Shown here: piece after piece, positions 1 through 12,138 of the stretch
How positions within the stretch are numbered: position 1 is the stretch's first letter
Layout of the letters: each line of letters starts with the position of its first letter
From: Silurus meridionalis
Taxonomy: Eukaryota; Chordata; Actinopteri; Siluriformes; Siluridae
Assembly: GCF_014805685.1 (NCBI RefSeq)
Contig: NC_060885.1
Span: 26,321,132-26,385,131 of the forward strand
DNA length: 64,000 bases
Direction: 5' to 3'
Program-made: the position numbers and the translations under genes
Notes under the pieces: generated by a model
What the model was told of the DNA's origin: nothing
Seen by the model: only the letters and a program-made list of their open reading frames with translations
Database searches by the model: none

Positions 1-161
1 GTGTACAGAGGAAGTGCACTTATTTGTAGTGTACACTTACAGAAGTCAAGGATGTAGAGATCAGAATGATCCATCAGGTTAAACTCATCACCCATTCCCT
101 GTTCTGCACACGGGCTGTAAATAAATACACAACACATAGGTTAACAATTTACACATACAAG

Positions 162-169
162 CACGCACG

Positions 170-225
<56 letters not shown>
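162..225. repeat. (AC)n microsatellite
   Basis: A run of about 30 AC units directly preceded by a few ACGC units. Similar smaller tracts lie at about 1096-1120 and 1271-1329. These tracts produce spurious Thr-His and Cys-Val reading frames on both strands. Confidence 0.97.
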
Positions 226-226
<1 letters not shown>

Positions 227-279
227 CATTTACAGCATTGTGCAGTAGCCCTAATACAATTACATTTCACATTTACAGT

Positions 280-720
280 GGTAGAGTATTGAGAGAGTGT
301 GGAGGAGTGGTAAAGGATGGAGGGATCTATGAAGGAGTGGTAGAACATAGAGGATCTGTGGAGGATTGGTAGAATATGGAGGGATCTGTGGAGGAGTGGT
401 AAAGAATAGAGGATCTGTGGAGGAGTGGTAGCGCATAGAGGATCTGTGGTGATGGTAAAGGAAGGAGGGATCTGTAGAGGAATGGTAGAGGATGGAGGGA
501 AATGTGGAGGAGTGGTAGAGGACGGAGGGATATGTGGAGGAGTGGTAGAGGATGGAGGGATATGTGGAGGAGTGGTAGAGGATGGAGGGATATGTGGAGG
601 AGTGGTAGAGGATGGAGGGACCTGTGGAGAAATAGTAGAAGATGGAGTGGCCTGTGAAGGAATGGTAGAGGATAGAGGGATGAATGGAGGAGTGTGGGGT
701 AAGATAAGAGCTGGGAGGTA
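280..720. repeat. 30-bp minisatellite, GGAGTGGTAGAGGATGGAGG core
   Basis: About 14 tandem units of roughly 30 bp built on a purine-rich core. The central units (about 490-630) are nearly identical and the flanking ones are diverged. Because the period is a multiple of three, open frames run through it on both strands (for example glycine-rich on plus, Pro/Ser/Thr-rich on minus). I treat these frames as non-coding. Confidence 0.9.
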
Positions 721-1268
721 GCTGAGTGCTGGTCTGGTTACGGGTGCAGTAAGCGAGGAGCAGCTACAGGAAGCCAGTGGAGGAGTGGAGCACTGGGGAG
801 GTGTGGGAGAACCTAAGCACAAGTCATGCAGCTTTTGTGGCTGGATCAGTTGTAGAGGTGGCATGTAGCTCAGAAGCAGATCCACCAGGAGAGAGCTGCA
901 ACAGTGCAGTATCAGGACTCGGGACTGAACGTGACCCTGAGTGTCCTGTGTGGACAGAAATGTCCTCTTGAGGTGAAAGCGAGAAACAGCAACAGCAAGT
1001 CCACATGGTGAGGTGAAGACGGTCACAACAAACAGCCACACAGGAAGTCAAAAACCCACAATACCGACATTTCCTGCCACAACACTCTCTCCAACACACA
1101 CACACACACACACACACACGCCATCTCTGCATCTGCATGTCTCTCTGGATATAAGGCTTTTACGCTCCTAATCTTTTCTAAATAAACACACGAGTGTGTA
1201 AAGAGGTTAAGAGTGGCTGAGAGCACGAGTGTGAGAGTGTGTTTCCCCAAGGGACAGCTGGTGAACTC

Positions 1269-1331
<63 letters not shown>

Positions 1332-1516
1332 TAAAAGGCTTTAGAAAAACATCATCAGCACTGAGATGGAGAGAGAAGAGACACTGTGTGTTAAAATGTT
1401 AAAGGTGAATGAGAAAAAATAAACATAGGGTTACATTTACATCTGTGAGGTAGTGCACTGTAGTGAAATGTAGTGGAATAAGTGGACTGTACATTTAATA
1501 TAACTGTTCTTACATT

Positions 1517-1712
1517 ACTCCATACGTCCTCATGTTCCTCCTCAGTGTAGCTGCCAGATGAGGAATGAGAAAGTGCATGGAATTTGTGTTCTCCCCACTG
1601 CTCTTCTCCCTCCTCATTAACCTCTTCACCAGCCTCCTTACTTACCACCTCACCAACGTCCTCACTAACGTCCTCACTTACCTCACCAACCTCTTCTGAC
1701 AATCTCCTGAAG
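1517..1712 (-). other. candidate acidic exon (uncertain)
   Basis: On the minus strand a segment of about 65 codons is open and strongly acidic (many Glu, Asp and Val-Gly-Glu repeats, ending in a Ser-rich then Glu-rich stretch). It is preceded by a TTGGACTTCAG acceptor-like site and followed by a GTAAGAAC donor-like site. It lies downstream of klhdc3 on the same strand but does not resemble the missing end of that protein, and I recognise no family. Low-complexity acidic frames arise by chance in repeats, so this is only a candidate. Confidence 0.22.
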
Positions 1713-1942
1713 TCCAAACTCAAAGTGAGAACGGAACCCCTGGTGTGCAACATGTTTAAAATTGTGAATGTGGGCTGCAGAAGGAAATTCCTACACCAAC
1801 ACAAACACCACAGTCACCAGAACCAACAGCACACACGCAACCAGTAGCACCCAGACACCACACCACACTTCACTGCACAACACTGTAATGGCCGAGGATC
1901 TCAACACTGACTGGATTAACAAAAACACCAAATCTATGGCTC

Positions 1943-2372
1943 AGATCTACAGGAACTAAAGTGCAGTTCTACAGGAACCTATGGCTCAGTCCTACAGGAA
2001 CCTATAGGTTAGTTCAACAGGAACTAAAACTCGGTTCTACAGGTACCTATGGTTCAGGCCTACAGGAACCTATGGTGTAGTTCTATAGGTATCTAAAGCT
2101 CAACTCTACAGGTACCTTTGGCTCAGTTCTGTAGGAACTAAAGTTAGGTTCTACAGGAACCTATGGCTCAGTCCTACAGGTATCAATAGCTCGATTCTAC
2201 AGGAAGCTATGGCTCGGTTTTACTGGTAAATAAATCTCGGTTCTACAGTAACCTATAGCTCAGCTCTACAGGAACCCATGGCTCCATGGTTGTACAGGAA
2301 ACTATAGCTCAGTTCTAGTGGAACCTATTGCTTGGTTTTACAGGAACATATGGCTCAACTAGTTGAGTCCTA
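1943..2372. repeat. ~23-bp minisatellite, TTCTACAGGAACCTATGGCT core
   Basis: About 18 diverged tandem units of about 23 bp, each carrying CTACAGGAAC followed by a variable TATGGCTCAG. No coding potential was seen. The stretch from 2373 to 2740 holds no recognisable feature. Confidence 0.88.
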
Positions 2373-2738
2373 CAGGCATTGAGAAGGAAAGGGTGTTAAA
2401 AAGATGGAAACAAAAATAATCCATGCTTGGTGATCATCCTGGAGTGTATTATTTTCTAAAGCGTTTATTCCACTTCAACCACACCTTCCTCCAATCTGAT
2501 TGATGCCCACGATGATCTCTCTTACTCTGTTAAACACTATCTTTTATACAAGCCTGACCAATCCCATTCGACAATTGAACAACCCCGTGGTGCAGACAGC
2601 AGACATCATAATAAAAAAAATGCCACAGCACAGACACACACACAGATATACACTTTATCTGAGTGTTGATAATCAGATCAATGCGGATTAGAGTGATAAC
2701 ACTATCAGCGCCAGTAGCGCTGAGTTACCAACTGATCA

Positions 2739-2741
<3 letters not shown>

Positions 2742-2794
<53 letters not shown>

Positions 2795-2882
2795 GTGAAC
2801 ATTCCAGTGAAATAATTTTCCTTCCTGACTCCACTCCACCATGTGTGTGGTAGCATGTGTGTGTGTGTGTGTGTGTGTGTGT
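2742..2882. repeat. (AC)n and (TG)n microsatellites
   Basis: An (AC)n tract at about 2742-2791 and a (TG)n tract at about 2853-2882 separated by 60 bp, so the transcript of either strand could fold back on itself. From 2883 to about 3580 there are only short CA-rich patches and nothing recognised. Confidence 0.95.
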
Positions 2883-3579
2883 GAGAAGGAAGAAAAAATA
2901 TACACAATAATTGCAGCTATAGGTTCAGCAGTCCTGCCTGTCACAGTCTCGTCACCCGAATACACAACGTCAGGTGTGGTGTTAGCAGGAACATTGTGGA
3001 TCAATGTTTCAATTTTGGTTTGGAATGAAAAAGTTACAGCTTCATAAATGGTGTATGAACTCCACAAAAGTTGTGTTACTACTGCAGCTCCTCATATCCC
3101 TTGGGTGTGTTTTAGATTTATAGTATTTAACCATAACCCTGATCATTACACAGATGAGTAATATAAATATGGAATAAGTTTTTCTTGGCAGAACAGAAGA
3201 TCTTAAGCATTCACGTCCTTAAGCAGGCTTTATATTCTTCACATTCACATATTTTTCATTCTTTCTGTCACGTGATCCACAGCTCTCTGTTTTGGTGGGA
3301 AAGTGTCCTTTAGTAATCAACTGTGTTCCAATGTGCATCACACACACACAGCGTGCAAACACACACACACACTCTCACATACACATACAAACGTGTGTTC
3401 TAAAGTAGAGGACCTACACTACAGAATAAAAGTAAATATATAGTGTGTGTGTTGTCATCATTAGTGTGTGAAGCTCTTCCTCTTCCTTACAGGAAATCAT
3501 TATTGTGCAGTATAACTTCCTGAGGAAGGGCTTATCATCTCTGTCCAGATGGACACACACACCAACACCCACACACAGA

Positions 3580-3582
<3 letters not shown>

Positions 3583-3634
<52 letters not shown>

Positions 3635-4018
3635 GTCAGAAATTAAGGTTCTTAGGGGTACTGAGCAGAACTAAGGGGTGCAGGTGAGTACTGAAGATTA
3701 TTGAGGAGTACTGAGGGGTATTGAGTGGAACTGAGGGGTCCTGTTAAGTATTGAGGGGTACTCAGCAGAACTGAGGGGTACTGGTGAGTACTAAGAAATA
3801 TTGAGGGGTAATAATTGGAACTGAGAGGTACTGGGGAGTATTTAAGGGGTATTAGGGAGTATTAAGGGGTACTGAGGAATATTGAGAAGTATCGAGTGGT
3901 AATGAGGAGCATTGAGGGGAATTGAGCGGAACTGAGGAGTACTGAGGGTTATTAAGAGGTATTGAGGAGTATTAAGCAGACCTGAGGGGTACTGAGGAGT
4001 ACTGATGGGTACTGGGTT
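3583..4018. repeat. (TG)n tract followed by GAGGGGTACT minisatellite
   Basis: A (TG)25 tract at about 3583-3632 leads into an irregular minisatellite (about 3640-4015) of 10-21 bp units of the type GAGGGGTACTGA / GAGGAGTATTGA. Units are heavily diverged. No gene was seen. Confidence 0.88.
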
Positions 4019-4162
4019 GTTAAAACTGCTCTAATGGATCAGATGAATGAAGAGTGTTTATTATATTTGTCCTGTGCCATGATCATAAATGGATTGTTAT
4101 AAGTGGAAGTTTTATCTATGAACAAAAATATTTTGAAAACCAATGACACTGAGGTAATTACA

Positions 4163-4170
<8 letters not shown>

Positions 4171-4222
<52 letters not shown>

Positions 4223-4597
4223 TGCATGGTGTCCCAAAGTAAATAATGAAGACAAAGATATTATGGCCATATGATGCAGGTTGATAATCAAATGAAGGGT
4301 TATACCTTATACTGGAGTGTGTGTGACAGATGCTCTGACTTTAATCTCTCTCCAAATTTCATAATTTGTTTCATTACCTTGTGTGAGTGTATAAAAATGT
4401 GTGTGCCTGTGTTTGTGTGTGTGTCAATGATGTGCTCAGAGTGTCATGTTTCCCGGTGTGGGTGATGTGCTGATGTGCTCATAAATCGGGGAGAATTTCA
4501 CGCCTCTCTGCAGCTCAGCAGGTCTGTTTACACACACACACACACACACACTAATCTGAATCCCAGACACATTGCTCTTACAGCACACAATCTTAAA

Positions 4598-4649
<52 letters not shown>

Positions 4650-4992
4650 ACGTCTGTGTGCTATTATTAGCATCATGTTACATTAATGTTTGTACTCTGG
4701 GTATTACCTCGTATTATCCTCGCTTCCTGCAGATCACTCATACACAAATATACATATATACACACACATATGTATACATTATATATACACACACATATAT
4801 GCATACATTATATATATGTATACATTATATATATATATGTATACATTATATATATATGTATACATTATATATATATATATATAAAAGTAATGTGTGTGTT
4901 TGTATGTGTGTCTGTGTGTGGTAAGAGTGAATGAGTGAATACATACATGTAACAAGTTTAACCATTATACTTCTGTTTTGCTCTAACACTTT

Positions 4993-5052
<60 letters not shown>
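4171..5052. repeat. microsatellite cluster
   Basis: Contains (TG)n at about 4171-4219, (AC)n at 4531-4551, (TG)n at 4590-4646, a mixed ACAC/TATA block at 4741-4882 with repeated TATACATTATATATA words, and (AC)n at 5000-5052. Nothing else recognisable lies in this stretch or in 5053-5362. Confidence 0.93.
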
Positions 5053-5053
<1 letters not shown>

Positions 5054-5362
5054 CGAACACTTCCTCAGAGTGTAAATGAGGCTTTATGGAGCTGTAGAGC
5101 ATCCTGAACTAAAGGTGACAATGTTCACACACACATACACACAAACACAGCTTTATGGTGTGTCACTAAACCCATTCATTATCACCCACAGATTACTGCT
5201 TTAGGTAAATATCATAAACGTGTGTGTGTGTGCGCGAATGTGTGTACGCATGGTGTGTGTCTGTTCAGTATCAGACTGAACTTTTTGCACAATTAAACGC
5301 TATAAATCCCCAGCTCGTTTCCTACACACACACAGAGTGATGACTCAGTCGCAATAACACAC

Positions 5363-6065
5363 AAACAAACACACTGATAATGACCATAAACAGACACTCA
5401 CACCTCATTAACACCACAACGTTTATAACACATTGTGTGTGTGTATGCGTGTGCGCGCGCGCACGCATGTATATGTTGGTTTTTTTTTTTTTTTTTTACA
5501 GCCAAAAGTATTGGGACACCCAACTTTTCCAGCCCTATGTGACTGAATGGCATTTGGGTGTTTTATTTTTACTCTTATACCACAGCAGCAATGCAATGAG
5601 TCTTTTACTGAATAATGCATCAGATTTTTTATCCATTTAAAGTTGCAATTAATGCTGTGTAATGGACACAGATGCTTAAGTTTGTTCTCTCTCTTCAGGT
5701 TAATAAGATAAAAAAACAACAGCAGCTCATGTTATGTAGAACTTTGACTTTAACAAAGCACTGACACTGGGGACTTCTTCCAAACATCTTACATGATTTA
5801 AAACAACAATCTTTTAATATCTGGATCTTTATCTCTCTCTCTCTCTTAATGAGCCATTACTATAGGAACCGTAACGAACTTCAACAAGCACCTTAACATA
5901 TACCTGCACTACTGTCAATCACCTACTGACCAATCACAATCCAGAATTCAGCAGCTCAGTGTGTGTTATGAAAAATTATAATCCAATTGGTAAACAATTT
6001 TGTTCATCTGAAACTCAAGTGTTTGGTTCTCCTCAGACTTAATGGAGCATTGTTAGAGCACATTG

Positions 6066-6120
<55 letters not shown>

Positions 6121-6916
6121 CGCATTTACAGGAAGTGATGGCTGAGAAAGGATTTCCTGCTCTGAGCCACACAGAGGAAAACCATTAAAGCCACCATTGA
6201 GAGTTTTTCACACCCTGTTCTGTCTTTAATCCTGATCATCCACACACACCCGCACACACACACACACCCGCACACCAAACATACACACTCATGCACACAC
6301 ACACACCACACACTCTTTTATGATTTTATTTCTGCTCCTTATGAACGTTCCTCCAGAACCCTGGTGCTACATTAAACTACATAGAGTATCATAAAGCTAC
6401 AAAACAGAACAGAGTGAAGGACTAAAGTAAGTATCCTCGCAACATAAAGTGCATCGTGTGCAACCTAGTGCAAACAGTGAAGACAAAAAACAGTGCAGAC
6501 ATATACACAAAACACAACATAGCGCTAACCAGTAAACCTATTTTATAATAAGATTTAAGAGGAATGTGCAAAATAGGACTATAAACAAGAGTTTATTAGT
6601 AAACAAACACAATGTAGTGCACAAACGGCAGTAGCAGCAGTCAAGAGGTGCAAAACAGCATGGGGTTTGGTCTGGGGCTTGATTCATGTCTGGGGTTTGT
6701 TTCAGATTAGTGACGAGTGTTGTGATGAAGAGTGTGATGAAATTGATAAATAAAGAAGAGGAAACACTAAATAACTGTGTGCGTGTCTGTACCTTGTTCC
6801 TCCAAACAGAATGATTCGATCTCCCACTATGCAACAGCACTGTCGTCTCCGGGGACAGGGGAACTTCCCCTTCGGCTCCACCTTCTTCCAGCAGAATGCC
6901 TCTACACACACACAGG
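5363..6916. repeat. tandem duplication unit 1 carrying klhdc3 exon 7
   Basis: This ~1.55-kb segment is repeated almost identically at 6962-8440; 45 bp (6917-6961) separate the copies. Shared content in order: a poly-T tract, a piece starting AAAAGTATTGGGACACC that resembles a Tc1/mariner-type terminus, a variable (TG)n tract, and klhdc3 exon 7. Copies differ mainly in repeat tract lengths (poly-T, TG) and homopolymer runs. This unit carries the intact exon 7 (6793-6901). Confidence 0.92.
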
Positions 6917-7049
6917 ATTGTAAGTAAGTCATCAGCTCAGGCAGAAAATTTGAACACACTTAAACAAACACACTGATAATGACCATAAACAGACACTCAC
7001 ACCTCATTAACACCACAACGTTTATAACAGTTATGCGCATGTATATGTT

Positions 7050-7083
<34 letters not shown>

Positions 7084-7649
7084 GCCAAAGTATTGGGACA
7101 CCCAACTTTTCCAGCCCTATGTGACTGAATGGCATTTGGGTGTTTTATTTTTACTCTTATACCACAGCAGCAATGCAATGAGTCTTTTACTGAATAATGC
7201 ATCAGATTTTTTATCCATTTAAAGTTGCAATTAATGCTGTGTAATGGACACAGATGCTTAAGTTTGTTCTCTCTCTTCAGGTTAATAAGATAAAAAAACA
7301 ACAGCAGCTCATGTTATGTAGAACTTTGACTTTAACAAAGCACTGACACTGGGGACTTCTTCCAAACATCTTACATGATTTAAAACAACAATCTTTTAAT
7401 ATCTGGATCTTTATCTCTCTCTCTCTCTTAATGAGCCATTACTATAGGAACCGTAACGAACTTCAACAAGCACCTTAACATATACCTGCACTACTGTCAA
7501 TCACCTACTGACCAATCACAATCCAGAATTCAGCAGCGCTCAGTGTGTGTTATGAAAAATTATAATCCAATTGGTAAACAATTTTGTTCATCTGAAACTC
7601 AAGTGTTTGGTTCTCCTCAGACTTAATGGAGCATTGTTAGAGCACATTG

Positions 7650-7694
<45 letters not shown>

Positions 7695-10085
7695 CGCATT
7701 TACAGGAAGTGATGGCTGAGAAAGGATTTCCTGCTCTGAGCCACACAGAGGGAAAACCATTAAAGCCACCATTGAGAGTTTTTCACACCCTGTTCTGTCT
7801 TTAATCCTGATCATCCACACACACCCGCACACACACACACTCTTTTATGATTTTATTTCTGCTCCTTATGAACGTTCCTCCAGAACCCTGGTGCTACATT
7901 AAACTACATAGAGTATCATAAAGCTACAAAACAGAACAGAGTGAAGGACTAAAGTAAGTATCCTCGCAACATAAAGTGCATCGTGTGCAACCTAGTGCAA
8001 ACAGTGAAGACAAAAAACAGTGCAGACATATACACAAAACACAACATAGCGCTAACCAGTAAACCTATTTTATAATAAGATTTAAGAGGAATGTGCAAAA
8101 TAGGACTATAAACAAGAGTTTATTAGTAAACAAACACAATGTAGTGCACAAACGGCAGTAGCAGCAGTCAAGAGGTGCAAAACAGCATGGGGTTTGGTCT
8201 GGGGCTTGATTCATGTCTGGGGTTTGTTTCAGATTAGTGACGAGTGTTGTGATGAAGAGTGTGATGAAATTGATAAATAAAGAAGAGGAAACACTAAATA
8301 ACTGTGTGCGTGTCTGTACCTTGTTCCTCCAAACAGAATGATTCGATCTCCCACTATGCAACAGCACTGTCGTCTCCGGGGACAGGGAACTTCCTTCGGC
8401 TCCACCTTCTTCCAGCAGAATGCCTCTACACACACACACACACCGCCATCTAGTGGATAGTATACTCACTATACTACACCATGTGCTATTCTTAGTAACA
8501 CATGACAGCATACTGCCATCTATTGCCTGAGTGTTAATGCATCTGAGAGTGAGTTTATAGGTGTGTGTGTGTGTCTGCGATCCTGTCTGGATGCATGTGA
8601 AAGTGCATGTGTGAGTGAGTGTGTGTCGTGCACCGCACCTGGGTTAAACTTCCACAGATCATTAAAATGTCGGTCTAGTCGGCGTTGTAGCCTCCAAAAT
8701 GTACAACTCTCCGTTATAAGCAACTGTAACAACACACACACACACACATACACAAAATCTATGCTTAAGTTTGATTAAACTGTGGTGCTGCACTAATGCT
8801 AACACACTCACTGTAGCTTTAATTAAACTCCAGCACATGGTGATCGAGTCCAGCTTGTGTATGTCGTTGGAGAAACAGTCAGCCTGTAAAAACACACACA
8901 TACACAAAATCTATGCTTAAGTTTGATTAAACTGTGGTGCTGCACTAATGCTAACACACTCACTGTAGCTTTAATTAAACTCCAGCACATGGTGATCGAG
9001 TCCAGCTTGTGTATGTCGTTGGAGAAACAGTCAGCCTGTAAAAACACACACACACACCGCCATCTAGTGGATAGTATACTCACTATACTACACCATGTGC
9101 TATTCTTAGTAACACATGACAGCATACTGCCATCTATTGCCTGAGTGTTAATGCATCTGAGAGTGAGTTTATAGGTGTGTGTGTGTGTCTGCGATCCTGT
9201 CTGGATGCATGTGAAAGTGCATGTGTGAGTGAGTGTGTGTCGTGCACCGCACCTGGGTTAAACTTCCACAGATCATTAAAATGTCGGTCTAGTCGGCGTT
9301 GTAGCCTCCAAAATGTACAACTCCGTTATAAGCAACTGTAACAACACACACCCCCAAAAACAGATCAGATATAAGCATTCACAAAATCACACAGCAGGTC
9401 ATAGAGCTATGTCTTAGCATTAGCAGTCTTTGCTAGGTTTGTATGTCATCACAGTGACAGCGTCTTAACGTTGTATCCATAGAAACGGTGTTAAAGACCA
9501 TGAGTATGTGTATGGAAATGTGGTGTGTAATCTCACACGCTGAGTGGCTGCGGCGTCCTTCAGGCTGAATCTGATTAGGGGGGGTGTTGAGCCAGCTGTT
9601 GGTTTCTGTGTCGAACACTTTGATCTTATTGCAGTAAATCTCGTTATTGGAGTGAAAGGGGCCGAAGCGATCAGCACGTCCCCCAAACACAAACATCTTA
9701 CTACCGATAATCGTCGCAGAGTGGAAATCTCTCCATCTCGCCGGGGTTCCCTGTCACACAAACACACACATACACAAAATCTATGCTTAAGTTTGATTAA
9801 ACTGTGGTGCTGCACTAATGCTAACACACTCACTGTAGCTTTAATTAAACTCCAGCACATGGTGATCGAGTCCAGCTTGTGTATGTCGTTGGAGAAACAG
9901 TCAGCCTGTAAAAACACACACACACATACACAAAATCTATGCTTAAGTTTGATTAAACTGTGGTGCTGCACTAATGCTAACACACTCACTGTAGCTTTAA
10001 TTAAACTCCAGCACATGGTGATCGAGTCCAGCTTGTGTATGTCGTTGGAGAAACAGTCAGCCTGTAAAAACACACACACACACAC

Positions 10086-10166
<81 letters not shown>

Positions 10167-10279
10167 GCCATCTAGTGGATAGTATACTCACTATACTACA
10201 CCATGTGCTATTCTTAGTAACACATGACAGCATACTGCCATCTATTGCCTGAGTGTTAATGCATCTGAGAGTGAGTTTA

Positions 10280-10315
<36 letters not shown>

Positions 10316-11053
10316 TGCGATCCTGTCTGGATGCATGTGAAAGTGCATGTGTGTGAGTGAGTGTGTGTGTCGTGCACCGCACCTGGGTTAAACTTCCACA
10401 GATCATTAAAATGTCGGTCTAGTCGAGCGTTGTAGCCTCCAAAAATGTACAACTCTCCGTTATAAGCAACTGTAACAACACACACACCCCCCAAAAAACA
10501 GATCAGATATAAGCATTCACAAAATCACATAGCAGGTCATAGAGCTATGTCTTAGCATTAGCAGTCTTTGCTAGGTTTGTATGTCTAGTCATCACAGTGA
10601 CAGCGTCTTAACGTTGTATCCATAGAAACGGTGTTAAAGACCATGAGTATGTGTATGGAAATGTGGTGTGTAATCTCACACGCTGAGTGGCTGCGGCGTC
10701 CTTCAGGCTGAATCTGATTAGGGGGGGTGTTGAGCCAGCTGTTGGTTTCTGTGTCGAACACTTTGATCTTATTGCAGTAAATCTCGTTATTGGAGTGAAA
10801 GGGGCCGAAGCGATCAGCACGTCCCCCAAACACAAACATCTTACTACCGATAATCGTCGCAGAGTGGAAATCTCTCCATCTCGCCGGGGTTCCCTGTCAC
10901 ACAAACACACACATACACAAAATCTATGCTTAAGTTTGATTAAACTGTGGTGCTGCACTAATGCTAACACACTCACTGTAGCTTTAATTAAACTCCAGCA
11001 CATGGTGATCGAGTCCAGCTTGTGTATGTCGTTGGAGAAACAGTCAGCCTGTA

Positions 11054-11108
<55 letters not shown>

Positions 11109-12096
11109 ACAAACATCATATCATGACACTCGTGCATATGTATTAACTAGCAGGTGTGTATATTAAAGGATTAGTTTGTGTGATGGCCCACCAATTGTTC
11201 GTATCCCCCGAATATGTACATGTCTTTGTTGAGGACACATGCTGAGTGTCCATCTCTCGCCCCAGGGACTGTTCCTGTGACTTTCGGTGTCCACCACCGG
11301 TGATTGCCTAAGACATATACACACACAAACAAGCATTAACCCTATACTACTTTAAGAGCTTAGTGATGATGTGTTCATTACTCAATCATTCCCAAGGCTG
11401 TGATTTAAACTCTACACTTTACTCTGTATTAGTCTCTCACAAATCCAACACCATCATTAAGTCCACAGAAAAGGGTCTGGCTATAGGGCTGATCATGTTC
11501 TAGTAAGTACATCTATAAGATTCAGTTTAATCCAGAATGCAGTACCAAGAATCCTTACCAGAACGAGGCAATATGACTACATCACCCCTGTTTTATGCAG
11601 TCTGCACTGGTTCACATTTAAATAAGAATAAAAGCACTGAGTGAACTTCTGTATCATTATGATCCCAAACACCTACTTAGATCAAAAGGTGCAGGCTATT
11701 TGTTGGTACCTCAAATAATGAACACTACAGCAGGGGCAGCGCTTTCTCTTACAAAGACTCACCATTATGGAACAGCCTTCCAATTAGTGTTACGGGACAC
11801 AGACACAGTCTCAGTGTTTTATTCTTGGCTGAAAACATATTTATTTAGTCAAGACTTAGTCAGTAGCTGTTTCTGAGGAAAGGAGCAGATCTGGAGGGAT
11901 TATGGAGATAGAGTGTTTTGGTGAACTGGGATATTTGGATGAACTGGATATTTGGATGTGCTCCCAGAGATCCCTAATGCCCGTGTTACCTTTTGGCTCC
12001 CCCTTGCAGTTCTGCTGCCATAGCGAGTCTTGTTTGGAGCCCCTATTTACACCCTGAATACACTGTACAGTTTCTATAACTTGAGAACTAACAATG

Positions 12097-12138
<42 letters not shown>

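Noticed and set aside
88..1041. 317-codon minus-strand frame that could have been the missing klhdc3 end
   Set aside because: It runs through the 30-bp minisatellite and a CA tract and shows no similarity to the expected BC-box region.
9544..10182. 212-codon plus-strand frame, repeated at 10687-11166
   Set aside because: Antisense of klhdc3 exons 4 and 5 ending in CA repeats.
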